Below, one piece after another: positions 51,784 through 59,993 of a stretch of DNA of 64,000 nt. Position 1 is the stretch's first letter. Every line of letters begins with the position of its first letter. The DNA is taken from positions 80,970-144,969 of the forward strand of contig NZ_JAHKRR010000012.1 in assembly GCF_018863395.1 (NCBI RefSeq). The letters run 5' to 3'. The notes under the pieces are model-generated. The model searched no databases. It worked only from the letters and a program-made list of their open reading frames with translations, and was not told where the DNA came from. A program made the position numbers and the translations under genes. The stretch is from Sinomicrobium weinanense. Lineage in GTDB: Bacteria > Bacteroidota > Bacteroidia > Flavobacteriales > Flavobacteriaceae.

Positions 51784-52515
51784 TTATTCCATATATTGGG
51801 CATATTCGGGTGCTTTGTCACTGTAAAAACGGACGATAACAAATGGAAATGTGGAATACATCTCAGGCGAATCTCCCATCTCAATAATCATCCCCTCCTG
51901 CACTATCCTTTCATTAGTATATTTCAGATCATTTACCGGCACAAACGCACCTTTCACCTCGTCCATTTCCAGGATCCAGTTCTTTACAATGTCATAGGTT
52001 TCCTCATTCACCTTTTCTATGTGCATCTGCACCTGGTAATAAGGCCTGCTCATATCTTCCCTATCTCCCCATTTTTCCCCTAAATAAGATTTTTCATTAT
52101 TCTCATAAAAATAGGAATAATTAACAAAGGGCGACACCCTGGTGCCCTCCGCATTGTTTTCATAGAACAAAGTATTCGGGATAAGTATCCATTGTTCATA
52201 GTAGTCGGTTATACTTACTTCCCGATGATACATGCCATACATGGGGCTATCATTAAAACGATAATATTCTCCCCACAAAAAGTTATCGATCTCGTATTTA
52301 TACTTATAGGACTTTAACTTTTCTTCCAGTTCATTTTCCTGTATCCCGAATTCAAAAACGATCCTGGCGTTTCGCAGGGTTCCTTTTAATTGTTCGTTTT
52401 GCATTCTTTCATACTCCTCTTGTTGGTTTTCTTCATTTTCTTCAACATTCTTATCATCATCACCCGAACAATTCCACAGGAGAAATACCCCGAATAGTAG
52501 TAATATCTTTTTCAT
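51784..52515 (-). CDS. lipoprotein of unknown function
   Basis: 243 residues with a signal peptide and lipobox LLWNC, followed by a strongly acidic stretch SGDDDKNVEENEENQQEEYERMQNEQ. The rest has alternating charged strands with many Tyr and Trp (YFYENNEKSYLGEKWGDREDMSRPYYQ) and shows no motif I know. It lies between the ArsO-type gene and the M28 remnant. It is AT-richer than the core genes, possibly acquired. Confidence 0.65.
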   Translation of the reverse strand: MKKILLLFGVFLLWNCSGDDDKNVEENEENQQEEYERMQNEQLKGTLRNARIVFEFGIQENELEEKLKSYKYKYEIDNFLWGEYYRFNDSPMYGMYHREVSITDYYEQWILIPNTLFYENNAEGTRVSPFVNYSYFYENNEKSYLGEKWGDREDMSRPYYQVQMHIEKVNEETYDIVKNWILEMDEVKGAFVPVNDLKYTNERIVQEGMIIEMGDSPEMYSTFPFVIVRFYSDKAPEYAQYME

Positions 52516-52699
52516 CTATTAGGTTAGTTTATTGCTTTTTGATTTGCCATAAAGATATACAAAATCTTCTTTGCTCTTAAAATGAACTTTCTCATCCATC
52601 TTCTTTTTTAAAAAAAGAAAAAAATATATCCAAACAGTGATTCTTACACCGATCCGGGCTTCTTCGAGATTCCTATATCACTAACGGAACAGGATATCG

Positions 52700-52837
52700 A
52701 AAGCACTCCCTGGGCTTTATTTTTCATGGGGATGCTCCGGACAAGATCAACTACGATCTGCTAAAAAATGTGCCTGACTGGTATTTTATACTGTGTGGGA
52801 GATCGCCAACAGGGAAAACAGGATTGCCGGGGAATAG
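52700..52837 (+). pseudogene. decayed 3' remnant of an M28 peptidase gene
   Basis: A 28-base stretch at 52735-52762 is identical to 50229-50256 in the intact M28 gene. The translation GDAPDKINYDLLKN, then after a one-base deletion LVFYTVWEIANRENR and a stop, follows the end of the intact protein (GDTPDKINYDLLEN...LVFYTAWEVANRENR). The part before it is degraded and the HDDYHRP segment is missing. A terminator follows at 52864. The rest of the 52516-52944 gap shows no gene. Confidence 0.85.
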
Positions 52838-52863
52838 TAACTTTATGACATGTAGAAAAGACA

Positions 52864-52897
52864 ATCCCGTTCGAATCTAACCGAACGGGATTTTTTA
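52864..52897 (+). terminator. intrinsic terminator after the M28 remnant
   Basis: ATCCCGTTCG and CGAACGGGAT form a perfect 10-bp stem followed by six T. It is a relic of the lost gene, or is now used by the neighbours. Confidence 0.8.
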
Positions 52898-52944
52898 CTA
52901 TGTGATATCCATTTTGGGTATGGTATCATAAAAGGCAAAAACAA

Positions 52945-53448
52945 CTATTTTTTCTTCCATACCACAGTTGCCGTAACAGCCCCACCATTAGTGGTATTGG
53001 TTACAACATAGCTCAGCATATTGTTTTCAAGTTTGTAAGAACGTACCTGCGCCTTGCCCTCCCAGTTAGGATAAAAAGCATGCAGCACATTGAAAGTAAC
53101 AGTGTGTTTTTCAGGGTGAACAGTATATGTACCAAAATGCGAATTATTGCCCTGCACCAGGGCAGCGTTTTCATCCGGTGTAGCCTTATTCTTATCGCCT
53201 GCCGCAACCTTTGGGCGCACAGCTTTTAAAATTTGTATGGCATACTCACCAGCGTCAGTAAACACAAGTAAACCTAAAGGGTTTTCGCCGTAAGGCAATG
53301 TTTTGCTTCCATCGGCATTGGTATTTTCTACTGCTACCAGCGACCATGTACCTACAAATTGTTTTCTGTTTTCTTTTGACAGCCTTACGTCTTGTGCCTG
53401 TAATGCAGTAAATAACATTATACATGCAGCACACATCAAATTTCTCAT
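52945..53448 (-). CDS. exported lipocalin-like domain protein
   Basis: 167 residues. QFVGTWSLVAVENTNADGSKTLPYGENPLGLLVFTDAGEYAIQILK is the start of the bacterial lipocalin-like (Lipocalin_5 type) domain, followed by SHFGTYTVHPEKHTVTFNVLHAFYPNWEGKAQVR. A signal peptide (MRNLMCAACIMLFTALQA) begins at the ATG at 53448; a second ATG ten codons upstream at 53478 arose by tandem duplication of the same 30 bp. It is the last gene of a minus-strand cluster divergent from an AraC regulator. Confidence 0.8.
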   Translation of the reverse strand: MRNLMCAACIMLFTALQAQDVRLSKENRKQFVGTWSLVAVENTNADGSKTLPYGENPLGLLVFTDAGEYAIQILKAVRPKVAAGDKNKATPDENAALVQGNNSHFGTYTVHPEKHTVTFNVLHAFYPNWEGKAQVRSYKLENNMLSYVVTNTTNGGAVTATVVWKKK

Positions 53449-53500
53449 AACTTCGTTGTTTGTTTTTAAGTTTCTCATAACTTTATTGTTTGTTTTTAAA
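53441..53500. repeat. 30-bp tandem duplication at the lipocalin gene start
   Basis: Two adjacent 30-base units, 53441-53470 and 53471-53500, differ at only a few bases (TTTCTCATAACTT...TTTTTAAG against TTTCTCATAACTT...TTTTTAAA). Each carries a copy of the start codon and the RNL codons, so the gene has two equivalent starts. Confidence 0.85.
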
Positions 53501-53565
53501 ATTTATTTTGTTTAATATGAACTCGTTTAAACTTTTCGAATTGAAGCGAAAGGTTTAAACGAGTT

Positions 53566-53913
53566 CTATGTCAATAAATGCCTGTTGCAATAACCGGCTT
53601 TTGTAAATTCATCTACACTTGAAGCTATAAACTCAATATCAGGAAACAAGCCCGTCAGTGTTTTTACGATTCGTTGCGACAAGTCGGCTTTTTCCTCTTT
53701 CGTTCTTCCTTCAAGAATATATCCGAATACATGAATGAAATCAGTCTTTTTACCTCCGACTTCATACCGCACATAAGGGTTTATTCTTACTTTAATATCT
53801 TCTTCTGTAAAAAGACCGCTTGCATTAGCAGCATCAAATACTGCTGTTAAAATTTCGGGTTCGGGCATCCGTGTTAAAATATTTGCCGAACAATCAATAA
53901 TAAAATGTGGCAT
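53566..53913 (-). CDS. 5-carboxymethyl-2-hydroxymuconate isomerase-like tautomerase
   Basis: 115 residues of the tautomerase superfamily. After Met removal the catalytic base would be the N-terminal Pro2 in MPHFIIDCS, the typical CHMI start. The YVRYEVGGKKTDFIHVFGYILEGRTKEEKADLSQRIVK segment continues the CHMI pattern. With no homoprotocatechuate genes nearby, a true degradative role is doubtful; it may act on another keto-enol substrate in this cluster. Confidence 0.8.
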   Translation of the reverse strand: MPHFIIDCSANILTRMPEPEILTAVFDAANASGLFTEEDIKVRINPYVRYEVGGKKTDFIHVFGYILEGRTKEEKADLSQRIVKTLTGLFPDIEFIASSVDEFTKAGYCNRHLLT

Positions 53914-53927
53914 AACTTATTTGTTTT

Positions 53928-54491
53928 TTAATTGTAACCAATTCTTATAATTTCTCCGTTAGCCGAAGTTGCAATGCTTTTTAAATAGCCTTTAACCAAA
54001 TCTTCGGTAGCTATGTCTGTGATTTTAGACGGGCTTATCACATTAATCCTTATACCTCTTGGCATTTCCAATGCAGCCGCCAGTACAAAGCTGTTTACAG
54101 CGCCGTTTGCTACGGCTTTGCCCGACGAGCCTTTGGCAGGATCTTCACCCATTTTGCCTGATATGAGGGTAAATGAACCATTGTCATTGATGTGTTTCAA
54201 ACCTGTGATTACAAGATTTATTTGAGCCAATAATTTTTGCTGCACTCCTGTAAAATATTTTTCACCTGTCATAGAAAGCAGGTCGCTTGTAACACTGTCG
54301 CCTGCCGCACAAACAACTGCATCGGCAGTTCCTATTCGTGCAAATAGTTTTTCAAGGGAAGCGATGGAAGAAATATCCACCGAAACATCGCCACTGTTTC
54401 TTCCCGCCGTAATTACTTCATGTTTTTGTTGCAAGGCAGGTGTAATTGTTTTTCCGATATTGCCATTTGCTCCGATAATTAAAATTTTCAT
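53928..54491 (-). CDS. short-chain dehydrogenase/reductase-like protein
   Basis: 187 residues with the Rossmann motif IIGANGNIGKTI at the N-terminus and VVCAAGD in the NAD-binding part. Catalytic Ser is in FTLISGKMG; the usual YxxxK is not clearly present (SGKAVANGAVNSF), so the activity is uncertain, as in the atypical SDR subgroup that includes YwnB-like proteins. The ATG at 54491 begins the motif. Cotranscribed with the isomerase gene 14 bp away. Confidence 0.78.
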   Translation of the reverse strand: MKILIIGANGNIGKTITPALQQKHEVITAGRNSGDVSVDISSIASLEKLFARIGTADAVVCAAGDSVTSDLLSMTGEKYFTGVQQKLLAQINLVITGLKHINDNGSFTLISGKMGEDPAKGSSGKAVANGAVNSFVLAAALEMPRGIRINVISPSKITDIATEDLVKGYLKSIATSANGEIIRIGYN

Positions 54492-54578
54492 TTGCTCATA
54501 GTTTGATAAGGCAAATTTATTCAGGAAACACATATTTTAATTTGTACTATTTTACACTTTTTTTGTATTTTCACTCCC

Positions 54579-55424
54579 ATGAAAGGAGAAACTTTATACA
54601 GGCCTTATGAAATAGAATGGAAAGAAATGCAACACTTTCCCAAAACCACGAAGCGCAACAATTTTTTTGAATTGATCTATGTAATAGAGGGAACAGGCAT
54701 TCAAATAGTAAACAAAAACAGGTTTAACTACCGCAAAGGCAATTTATTTTTACTAACCCCACAGGATGTATATTCATTTGATATCGCCACGCCCACAACT
54801 TTCTTTTTTCTCCGTTTCAATGAATTATTTGTAAAGGAAAAAACCGGCAAAGACAAAGACGCCGTAAACCAGGTGGAATATATTTTGCAAAATGCCAGTC
54901 ACCGTCCGGGATGTATCTTAAAAAACAAAGTAGATAAGCCATTGATCGCATCGCTTATTGAAAGTATCCTGAACGAACAAACCAATCAACAGTTGTACTA
55001 CAATCGCATTACAGGGCAAATCGTTGACACCATCATTACCATTGTGGCGAGAAATATTGCTTTGAAACTTCCTAAGAACGTAAAAGAAAACACCGGCGAA
55101 CCAGTATTAGAGATATTGCAATACATTCAGGAAAATATTTTTGACCAAGGAAATTTAAGGGCAGAAAATCTCAGTGACCATTTTAATATATCGCCGAATT
55201 ACCTGGGACGTTACTTTAAAAAGCAAACAGGTGAAACCCTGCAAAGCTATATTGTCAACTACAAATTGAGATTGGTCGAAACAAGGCTGCTGCACAGCGA
55301 TATGCGAATAAACGAAATCGCTTACGAACTTAATTTCTCTGATGAAAGCCACCTGAACCGTGTATTTAAAAAATATAAAGGGATGAATCCGTCCGAGTTC
55401 AGAAAGACAAATAACACAAATTGA
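54579..55424 (+). CDS. AraC-family transcriptional regulator
   Basis: 281 residues. N-terminal cupin-like domain (HFPKTTKRNNFFELIYVIEGTGIQIVNKNRFNYRKGNLFLLTP) and C-terminal double helix-turn-helix (LRAENLSDHFNISPNYLGRYFKKQTGETLQSYIVNYKLRLVE, RINEIAYELNFSDESHLNRVFKKYKGMNPSEFR). It is divergent from the SDR-isomerase-lipocalin genes with an 87-bp shared gap, so it most likely controls them. Confidence 0.88.
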   Translation: MKGETLYRPYEIEWKEMQHFPKTTKRNNFFELIYVIEGTGIQIVNKNRFNYRKGNLFLLTPQDVYSFDIATPTTFFFLRFNELFVKEKTGKDKDAVNQVEYILQNASHRPGCILKNKVDKPLIASLIESILNEQTNQQLYYNRITGQIVDTIITIVARNIALKLPKNVKENTGEPVLEILQYIQENIFDQGNLRAENLSDHFNISPNYLGRYFKKQTGETLQSYIVNYKLRLVETRLLHSDMRINEIAYELNFSDESHLNRVFKKYKGMNPSEFRKTNNTN

Positions 55425-55492
55425 AAGAAGAAGCCCAAAAGAACACTTAGATAATTATTGGCTTAAAAAGAGGGGGAGCGTAGGGCGGATAC

Positions 55493-55523
55493 AAAAAAGG
55501 AGCATCCTTATTGAGGATACTCC
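55493..55523 (-). terminator. intrinsic terminator after tRNA-His
   Basis: On the minus strand GGAGTATCCT-CAATA-AGGATGCTCC is followed by six T, 6 bases beyond the tRNA 3' end. Confidence 0.75.
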
Positions 55524-55529
55524 TTTACG

Positions 55530-55604
55530 GGTGGAAGACCGGGTTCGAACCGGCGACCTCTGGAACCACAATCCAGCGCTCTAACCAGCTGAGCTACAAC
55601 CACC
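55530..55604 (-). tRNA. tRNA-His (anticodon GTG)
   Basis: On the minus strand the D arm GCTC...GAGC, the anticodon arm CTGGA-TTGTGGT-TCCAG (anticodon GTG) and the T arm CCGG-TTCGAAC-CCGG are all present. A G at -1 pairs with C73, the identity element of tRNA-His. The acceptor stem GTGGTTG/CTTCCAC contains two T-T mismatches at positions 5 and 6. No CCA is encoded. Confidence 0.95.
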
Positions 55605-55667
55605 GTCTAATTGCGGATGCAAATGTAATTTTTTATCGCTTATCTGCAAAGAAAAAAGTCCAAAATT

Positions 55668-56369
55668 TTACATCAAATTATCCAGTGAGCGTACGGCCAC
55701 ATGGCGTTCGGCTGTAAATCCTTCGGCGTGCTCCACGTTTATAATCCGACCTAAATCCCTGGCCCTGTATGTAATGCTGTCTAAAAAATTCCGGCTGCTT
55801 ATGGGTGTTTCCGGCTCTTTGCTGCCCGGGTCGAAAAACTGTGAGGCATAAGCCGACACGGCTTCTACCTTGGTCGTTATATACCCGGAGACATCCACTA
55901 CAAAATCGGGCTCTATATTTTTCCATTGAATGTAATGGTATACCTGCTTAGGGCGCCAGGCTCCCTGTCCGGTATCTATTTTTATCAGGCCGCTCAGAAA
56001 ACAGGCATCGCTGGCTAGCTTACTTCCCTTTCCGTGGTCTATATGCCTGTCGTCAATCGCATTACAAAGCACTATTTCCGGGCGGTACTTGCGAATTACT
56101 TTTATGATCTCCAGTTGATGTGCCTTGTCGTTTACAAAAAAACCGTCGGCAAAGGCGAGATTTTCCCTTACGGCGGCACCGAGTATTTCGGCTGCCCGGG
56201 CAGATTCTTTATCCCTGAGCTCTGCGGATCCCCGGGTACCGAGCTCTCCCCTGGTCAGGTCGAGTATTCCTACCTTTTTACCTTGCGCCACTTCCTTGGC
56301 TATGGTAGCACCGCACCCGAGTTCTACATCATCAGGATGTGCACCGATAGCTAATATATCCAATTTCAC
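55668..56369 (-). CDS. bshB1: bacillithiol biosynthesis deacetylase BshB1
   Basis: Removes acetyl from GlcNAc-malate, the second step of bacillithiol synthesis. 233 residues of the PIG-L/LmbE family. The zinc site is GAHPDDVELGCGA near the N-terminus plus DDRHIDHGKGSKLASDACFLSG; the catalytic Asp is in AHPDD. It starts at GTG before KLDILAIG. The bshC partner is at 3220-4821. Confidence 0.92.
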   Translation of the reverse strand: MKLDILAIGAHPDDVELGCGATIAKEVAQGKKVGILDLTRGELGTRGSAELRDKESARAAEILGAAVRENLAFADGFFVNDKAHQLEIIKVIRKYRPEIVLCNAIDDRHIDHGKGSKLASDACFLSGLIKIDTGQGAWRPKQVYHYIQWKNIEPDFVVDVSGYITTKVEAVSAYASQFFDPGSKEPETPISSRNFLDSITYRARDLGRIINVEHAEGFTAERHVAVRSLDNLM

Positions 56370-56494
56370 TTGTGTTCCCTTTCTATTAAAAATGATTCCT
56401 AAAAATATTACAGGAGCAAAGAAAAGAAAATCTTTCTGTATTCCTTTGCTCCTCTGGCTGAAGGACCTATTTTATCCTTCTTGGGCTTTTGTGC

Positions 56495-57658
56495 CTACCC
56501 GACCAGTTCTTTTATTTTAGCCAGGGCCTCCTCTATATCCCTTATGAGATCTTTTTTATCCTCTATACCGACGGAAAGGCGCAATAATCCGTCACTGATG
56601 CCCTGTCGGGCCCTTTCTTCTGCACTCAGCAGGGCGTGAGAGGTAAGCATGGGCGAACTGATGGTGCTATCCACTCCGGCCAGGCTCATGGAAGGTTTTA
56701 TGAGTTGTAATTCACGCGTAAACTGCAAGGCATCCAGGCCTTCGTGAAGTTCGAAGGACAGCATGCCGCCGGATCCTTTCATCTGTTCTTTAGCCAGTGC
56801 ATATTCCGGATGGCTTTTAAGGCCGGGATAGTATACTTTGGATACATCGGGATGCTTATGCAGAAAGCGGGCCAGCTTTTTGGCGTTGCGGTTCTGGGCT
56901 TTTACTCTCAGTCCGAGTGTTTTTATACTGCGTTCCAGCAGCCATACGGTGTAGTCGCTGAGGCTGCCACCGAAATTTTTGGCTAATTGCGCTATCCGCT
57001 CTACATGTGCTTCAGAACCTACTACGGCACCGGCCAGTATATCGCTATGCCCGCCGAGGTACTTGGTGGCGCTGTGTATCACAATATCGATACCAAAATC
57101 CAGCGGGGTCTGGTTGATGGGACTGGCAAAGGTGTTGTCTATCATTGATACCAGACCATGTTTACGGGCGATTTGCGCAACAGCTTTAATATCGGTTATG
57201 GTCAACAGCGGATTGGACGGTGTTTCAAAATAAATCACCCTGGTATTGTCCCGGATGCAGATTTCGAAATCTTCCGGAGACCAGCCATCGGTAAATGTAT
57301 ATTCTATACCGAATTTCTTAAACTCTTCGGTCACCAAGTTAAAAGTCCCGCCATAGAGCGTTTTTTGAAGTACAATATGGTCTCCCTTTTGAAGAAAAGC
57401 CAGTAAGGCAGTACTGATGGCCGCCATGCCACTCCCGAATATCAGGCCTTTTTCGGCATGCTCGAGGGCTGCTATCTTACGGGACAGGGCTACCTGGTTG
57501 GGCGTGTTGAAATAACGGGGATAGCGTTTTTCCTCCACATTCTCAAAAGCGTAGGACGTAGCCATATACAACGGGGAGATGGCTCCATGGTATTTTTCAT
57601 CCTTGAGTTCTCCTTCGTGAGTACAAATGGTGTTTACACCAAAAATGTTTTTGTTCAT
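56495..57658 (-). CDS. Cys/Met metabolism PLP enzyme (cystathionine gamma-synthase/methionine gamma-lyase type)
   Basis: 387 residues of the trans-sulfuration family. The PLP lysine is Lys199 in SATKYLGGHSD; FGSGMAAISTALLAFLQ and YFETPSNPLL are also family signatures. ARxTIS-like substrate selectors are not enough to separate synthase, gamma-lyase or beta-lyase. It is 19 bp from the glutathione peroxidase gene, so the two may share a transcript. Confidence 0.9.
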   Translation of the reverse strand: MNKNIFGVNTICTHEGELKDEKYHGAISPLYMATSYAFENVEEKRYPRYFNTPNQVALSRKIAALEHAEKGLIFGSGMAAISTALLAFLQKGDHIVLQKTLYGGTFNLVTEEFKKFGIEYTFTDGWSPEDFEICIRDNTRVIYFETPSNPLLTITDIKAVAQIARKHGLVSMIDNTFASPINQTPLDFGIDIVIHSATKYLGGHSDILAGAVVGSEAHVERIAQLAKNFGGSLSDYTVWLLERSIKTLGLRVKAQNRNAKKLARFLHKHPDVSKVYYPGLKSHPEYALAKEQMKGSGGMLSFELHEGLDALQFTRELQLIKPSMSLAGVDSTISSPMLTSHALLSAEERARQGISDGLLRLSVGIEDKKDLIRDIEEALAKIKELVG

Positions 57659-57677
57659 AAGTAAGCAGGTTATCTTG

Positions 57678-58232
57678 TTATTTTTCGATCCAGTTTATGA
57701 TGGATTGGTCCGCCGGAAGGGTTTGGGGGGAAATCACCCTGGCTACATGACCGTTCTCATCAATAAGGTATTTCTGGAAATTCCACTGCACCTCCGAGTC
57801 TTCCAGGCCATTTTTCTCTTTTTCCGTGAGGAACTCATACACCGGGTGCATGTCTTTTCCTTTCACTGATATTTTACTCATCATGGGGAAGGTCACCCCG
57901 TAATTTTTTTCGCAAAAAGCAGCGATCTGCTCGTCGGTTCCGGGTTCCTGTCCACCGAAGTTGTTGGCGGGAAACCCAACAATTACGAAATTCCGGTCCT
58001 TGTACTTGTCATAGAGTTCCTGCAGGCCTTCATACTGCGGGGTGAGGCCACATTCACTGGCGGTATTGACCACCATGACCTTCTTTCCTTTCAGATTGCT
58101 GAAATCAAACTGGTCACCATAAAGGTCTTCTACTTTGAACTGGTAGATACTTTCTTTGTCCATAACGTTTTGTTTTTGCGCAGATACTGTCATACACAAC
58201 AGTATAAAGGCGGGGATTAAAAGGTTTTTCAT
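57678..58232 (-). CDS. glutathione peroxidase family protein, exported
   Basis: 184 residues from the ATG at 58232, where a signal peptide starts (MKNLLIPAFILLCMTVSAQ). The peroxidatic residue is Cys61 in NTASECGLTPQYEGL, an ordinary TGC/TGT-type Cys rather than selenocysteine. FPANNFGGQEPG and VQWNFQKYLID supply the Gln and Trp/Asn of the active site. Such bacterial enzymes usually take electrons from thioredoxin-like proteins. Its export suggests a periplasmic peroxide defence. Confidence 0.9.
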   Translation of the reverse strand: MKNLLIPAFILLCMTVSAQKQNVMDKESIYQFKVEDLYGDQFDFSNLKGKKVMVVNTASECGLTPQYEGLQELYDKYKDRNFVIVGFPANNFGGQEPGTDEQIAAFCEKNYGVTFPMMSKISVKGKDMHPVYEFLTEKEKNGLEDSEVQWNFQKYLIDENGHVARVISPQTLPADQSIINWIEK

Positions 58233-58359
58233 CGCTCTGAAATTTACATCTAAGATAAATATATTTTGAAGGTAGTGCAACAGGTGGGATGAGTTTGTTT
58301 CAGGGTTCTTGGTTGCAGGTTGTAAGTTACAGGTTTTGAAGGGGATTTTTTAAAAGAGG

Positions 58360-58453
58360 ACACCCCCCCTGTGTCCCCCCTCAAGGGGGGAGCCGTAACT
58401 CCCTTTAAAAGGAGACAAAGCTCCCCCCTTGAGGGGGGACACAGGGGGGGTGT
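58360..58453. repeat. perfect 34-nt inverted repeat
   Basis: Arms at 58360-58393 and 58420-58453 are perfectly complementary over 34 bases (C-rich CCCCCTGTGTCCCCCC against its G-rich complement), with a 26-base loop. Each arm contains its own CCCCCTCAAGGGGGG hairpin. It lies between the DUF1080 gene and the peroxidase gene. Confidence 0.9.
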
Positions 58454-58490
58454 TTATCCAGGGGACGTTACCTTTGTATGAGATCGGATG

Positions 58491-59111
58491 TTATTCGGCC
58501 TGGGGAAGTTCTTTCAGGACGATATTTCTCCAATACACTTTAATTCCTCCGCCGTCGTGGATCTGGAGTGCTATTTTTCCATCGGCCTCTCCGATCTTGG
58601 CGTCTTTGAAATCTATCATTTCCTGCCCGTTGAGCCAGGTGGTTACATGATCTCCCTGCACCCGGATCTTCATATGGTTCCATTCGCCGTATTTAAGGTT
58701 CTTTTCCTTTTCGGGTTCGGGCTTTATCAGCCATCCACGGCCATATGATTCATAGACCCCTCCTGTATGAAGGTCGGGCGGGGCTACTTCTACCTGCCAT
58801 CCGGAGATCTTGATCCCTTCTATACCAGAACGGAAAAATACACCGCTGTTACCATCGGCTTCCTGCATGAATTCCACATCGAGTTCGAAATTTTTATAAC
58901 TCTTATCTGTGCCCAGGTATCCGTATTTCTTATCCGGACCGCTTTCGGACACCAACAGTCCGTCTTCCACATACCATTTTTCCGTACCGTATATTTCCCA
59001 TCCGGTAAGGTCTTTGCCATTAAAGAGTTCTGTTTTACCTGAATTACAGGCGGTAAGCATTAAAGCTGCAAAGCAGGAAAGTAATCCGGTTCTCAATACT
59101 TGTAATCTCAT
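58491..59111 (-). CDS. DUF1080 lipoprotein B (3-keto-disaccharide hydrolase family)
   Basis: 206 residues with lipobox LTAC (signal MRLQVLRTGLLSCFAALMLTAC). The concanavalin-like DUF1080 fold shows LFNGKDLTGWEIYGTEKWYVEDGLLVSE, FELDVEFMQEADGNSGVFFRSG and the C-terminal GKIALQIHDGGGIKVYWRNIVLKEL. The family includes enzymes that cleave 3-keto-glycosides. It starts 12 bp after the other DUF1080 gene, so both are from the same operon. Confidence 0.85.
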   Translation of the reverse strand: MRLQVLRTGLLSCFAALMLTACNSGKTELFNGKDLTGWEIYGTEKWYVEDGLLVSESGPDKKYGYLGTDKSYKNFELDVEFMQEADGNSGVFFRSGIEGIKISGWQVEVAPPDLHTGGVYESYGRGWLIKPEPEKEKNLKYGEWNHMKIRVQGDHVTTWLNGQEMIDFKDAKIGEADGKIALQIHDGGGIKVYWRNIVLKELPQAE

Positions 59112-59122
59112 AGTTTTAATAT

Positions 59123-59890
59123 TTAAAGTTTCCTTATTTTAATGTTCTTAAACCATATAAAGCTCCCGTGGTCCTGCAACCCGATCAATCCTGACCTGGC
59201 CTCGCCGTAATCCGGATAATCTTTCCATTTACCTTCGGACTTCCGTTTCTTCCAGTCATCGGACCAGGGTTCGAACGCTACGGTCTTTTTACCGTTGAGC
59301 CAGTACGTCACTTTTTCCGGGGTAAAAACAATGCAGCTGGAGTTCCATTCTCCGGCGGGTTTTACAGCGCCTTCATAGTCGGGTATGTACATGCCGTAAT
59401 CCGCTCCGATAGACTGCCAGTCTTCCAGTTTTCCGGGAAAACCTACCTGGTCCACAAGCTGAAATTCCGGGGCGTTGTAATAGGGGGCCTTGTACTGGTC
59501 TCCTTCGAGCACGTGATAGAACACTCCGCTGTTTCCGCCTTCGGCGATCTTCCATTCGAGGGAAAACTCAAAATTTTCGAAGGATTCCTTGCCATAGACA
59601 ATATCACCCCCGATATCTCCTCCCTTTCCGAGGGATTTCAGGGTCCCGTCTTCCACAACCCAGCCTTCCGGCAGGGTTTCCTGGTTATAGCCCCTCCATC
59701 CGTCGGCATTTTTTCCATCGAACAGCAATATCCAGTCTTCGGATTTTTCCTTGTCCGTAAGGGCATTTTCCGTATGGGTCACATCTATTTTTGCCTGTGG
59801 CCCGGCTTCTTTCTGTTCTTCTTTTTTATCCATTTTACAGGATACCAGGAAGAGGGCGGCCATTCCCAAGGTAAGCAATTTCTTTTTCAT
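59123..59890 (-). CDS. DUF1080 lipoprotein A (3-keto-disaccharide hydrolase family)
   Basis: 255 residues with lipobox LVSC. Conserved parts: LLFDGKNADGWRGYNQETLPEGWVVEDGTLKSLGKGGDIGGDIVYGKESFENFEFSLEWKI, EGGNSGVFYHV and SGLIGLQDHGSFIWFKNIKIR. It is longer than the neighbouring copy by an insertion with many aromatic residues (about 130-185) and may bind a different sugar. It follows the Gfo/Idh/MocA gene with about 100 bp between, which contain GGGAGTTT tandem units. Confidence 0.87.
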   Translation of the reverse strand: MKKKLLTLGMAALFLVSCKMDKKEEQKEAGPQAKIDVTHTENALTDKEKSEDWILLFDGKNADGWRGYNQETLPEGWVVEDGTLKSLGKGGDIGGDIVYGKESFENFEFSLEWKIAEGGNSGVFYHVLEGDQYKAPYYNAPEFQLVDQVGFPGKLEDWQSIGADYGMYIPDYEGAVKPAGEWNSSCIVFTPEKVTYWLNGKKTVAFEPWSDDWKKRKSEGKWKDYPDYGEARSGLIGLQDHGSFIWFKNIKIRKL

Positions 59891-59993
59891 TGGGTTATAT
59901 TTTTATGGGTTTGGGTTTGGGAGTTTGGGAGTTTGGGAGTATCACAATTTATTGTTTTCACCTCCAACTCATTAACTCCGAATTTATCTACGG

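Noticed and set aside
55530..55604. tRNA-His as an integration site with an island to its left
   Set aside because: No integrase gene and no second copy of the tRNA 3' end were seen to the left, so only the compositional hint is reported, not an island.
58045..58060. Selenocysteine in the glutathione peroxidase
   Set aside because: The active-site codon encodes ordinary Cys; there is no in-frame TGA.
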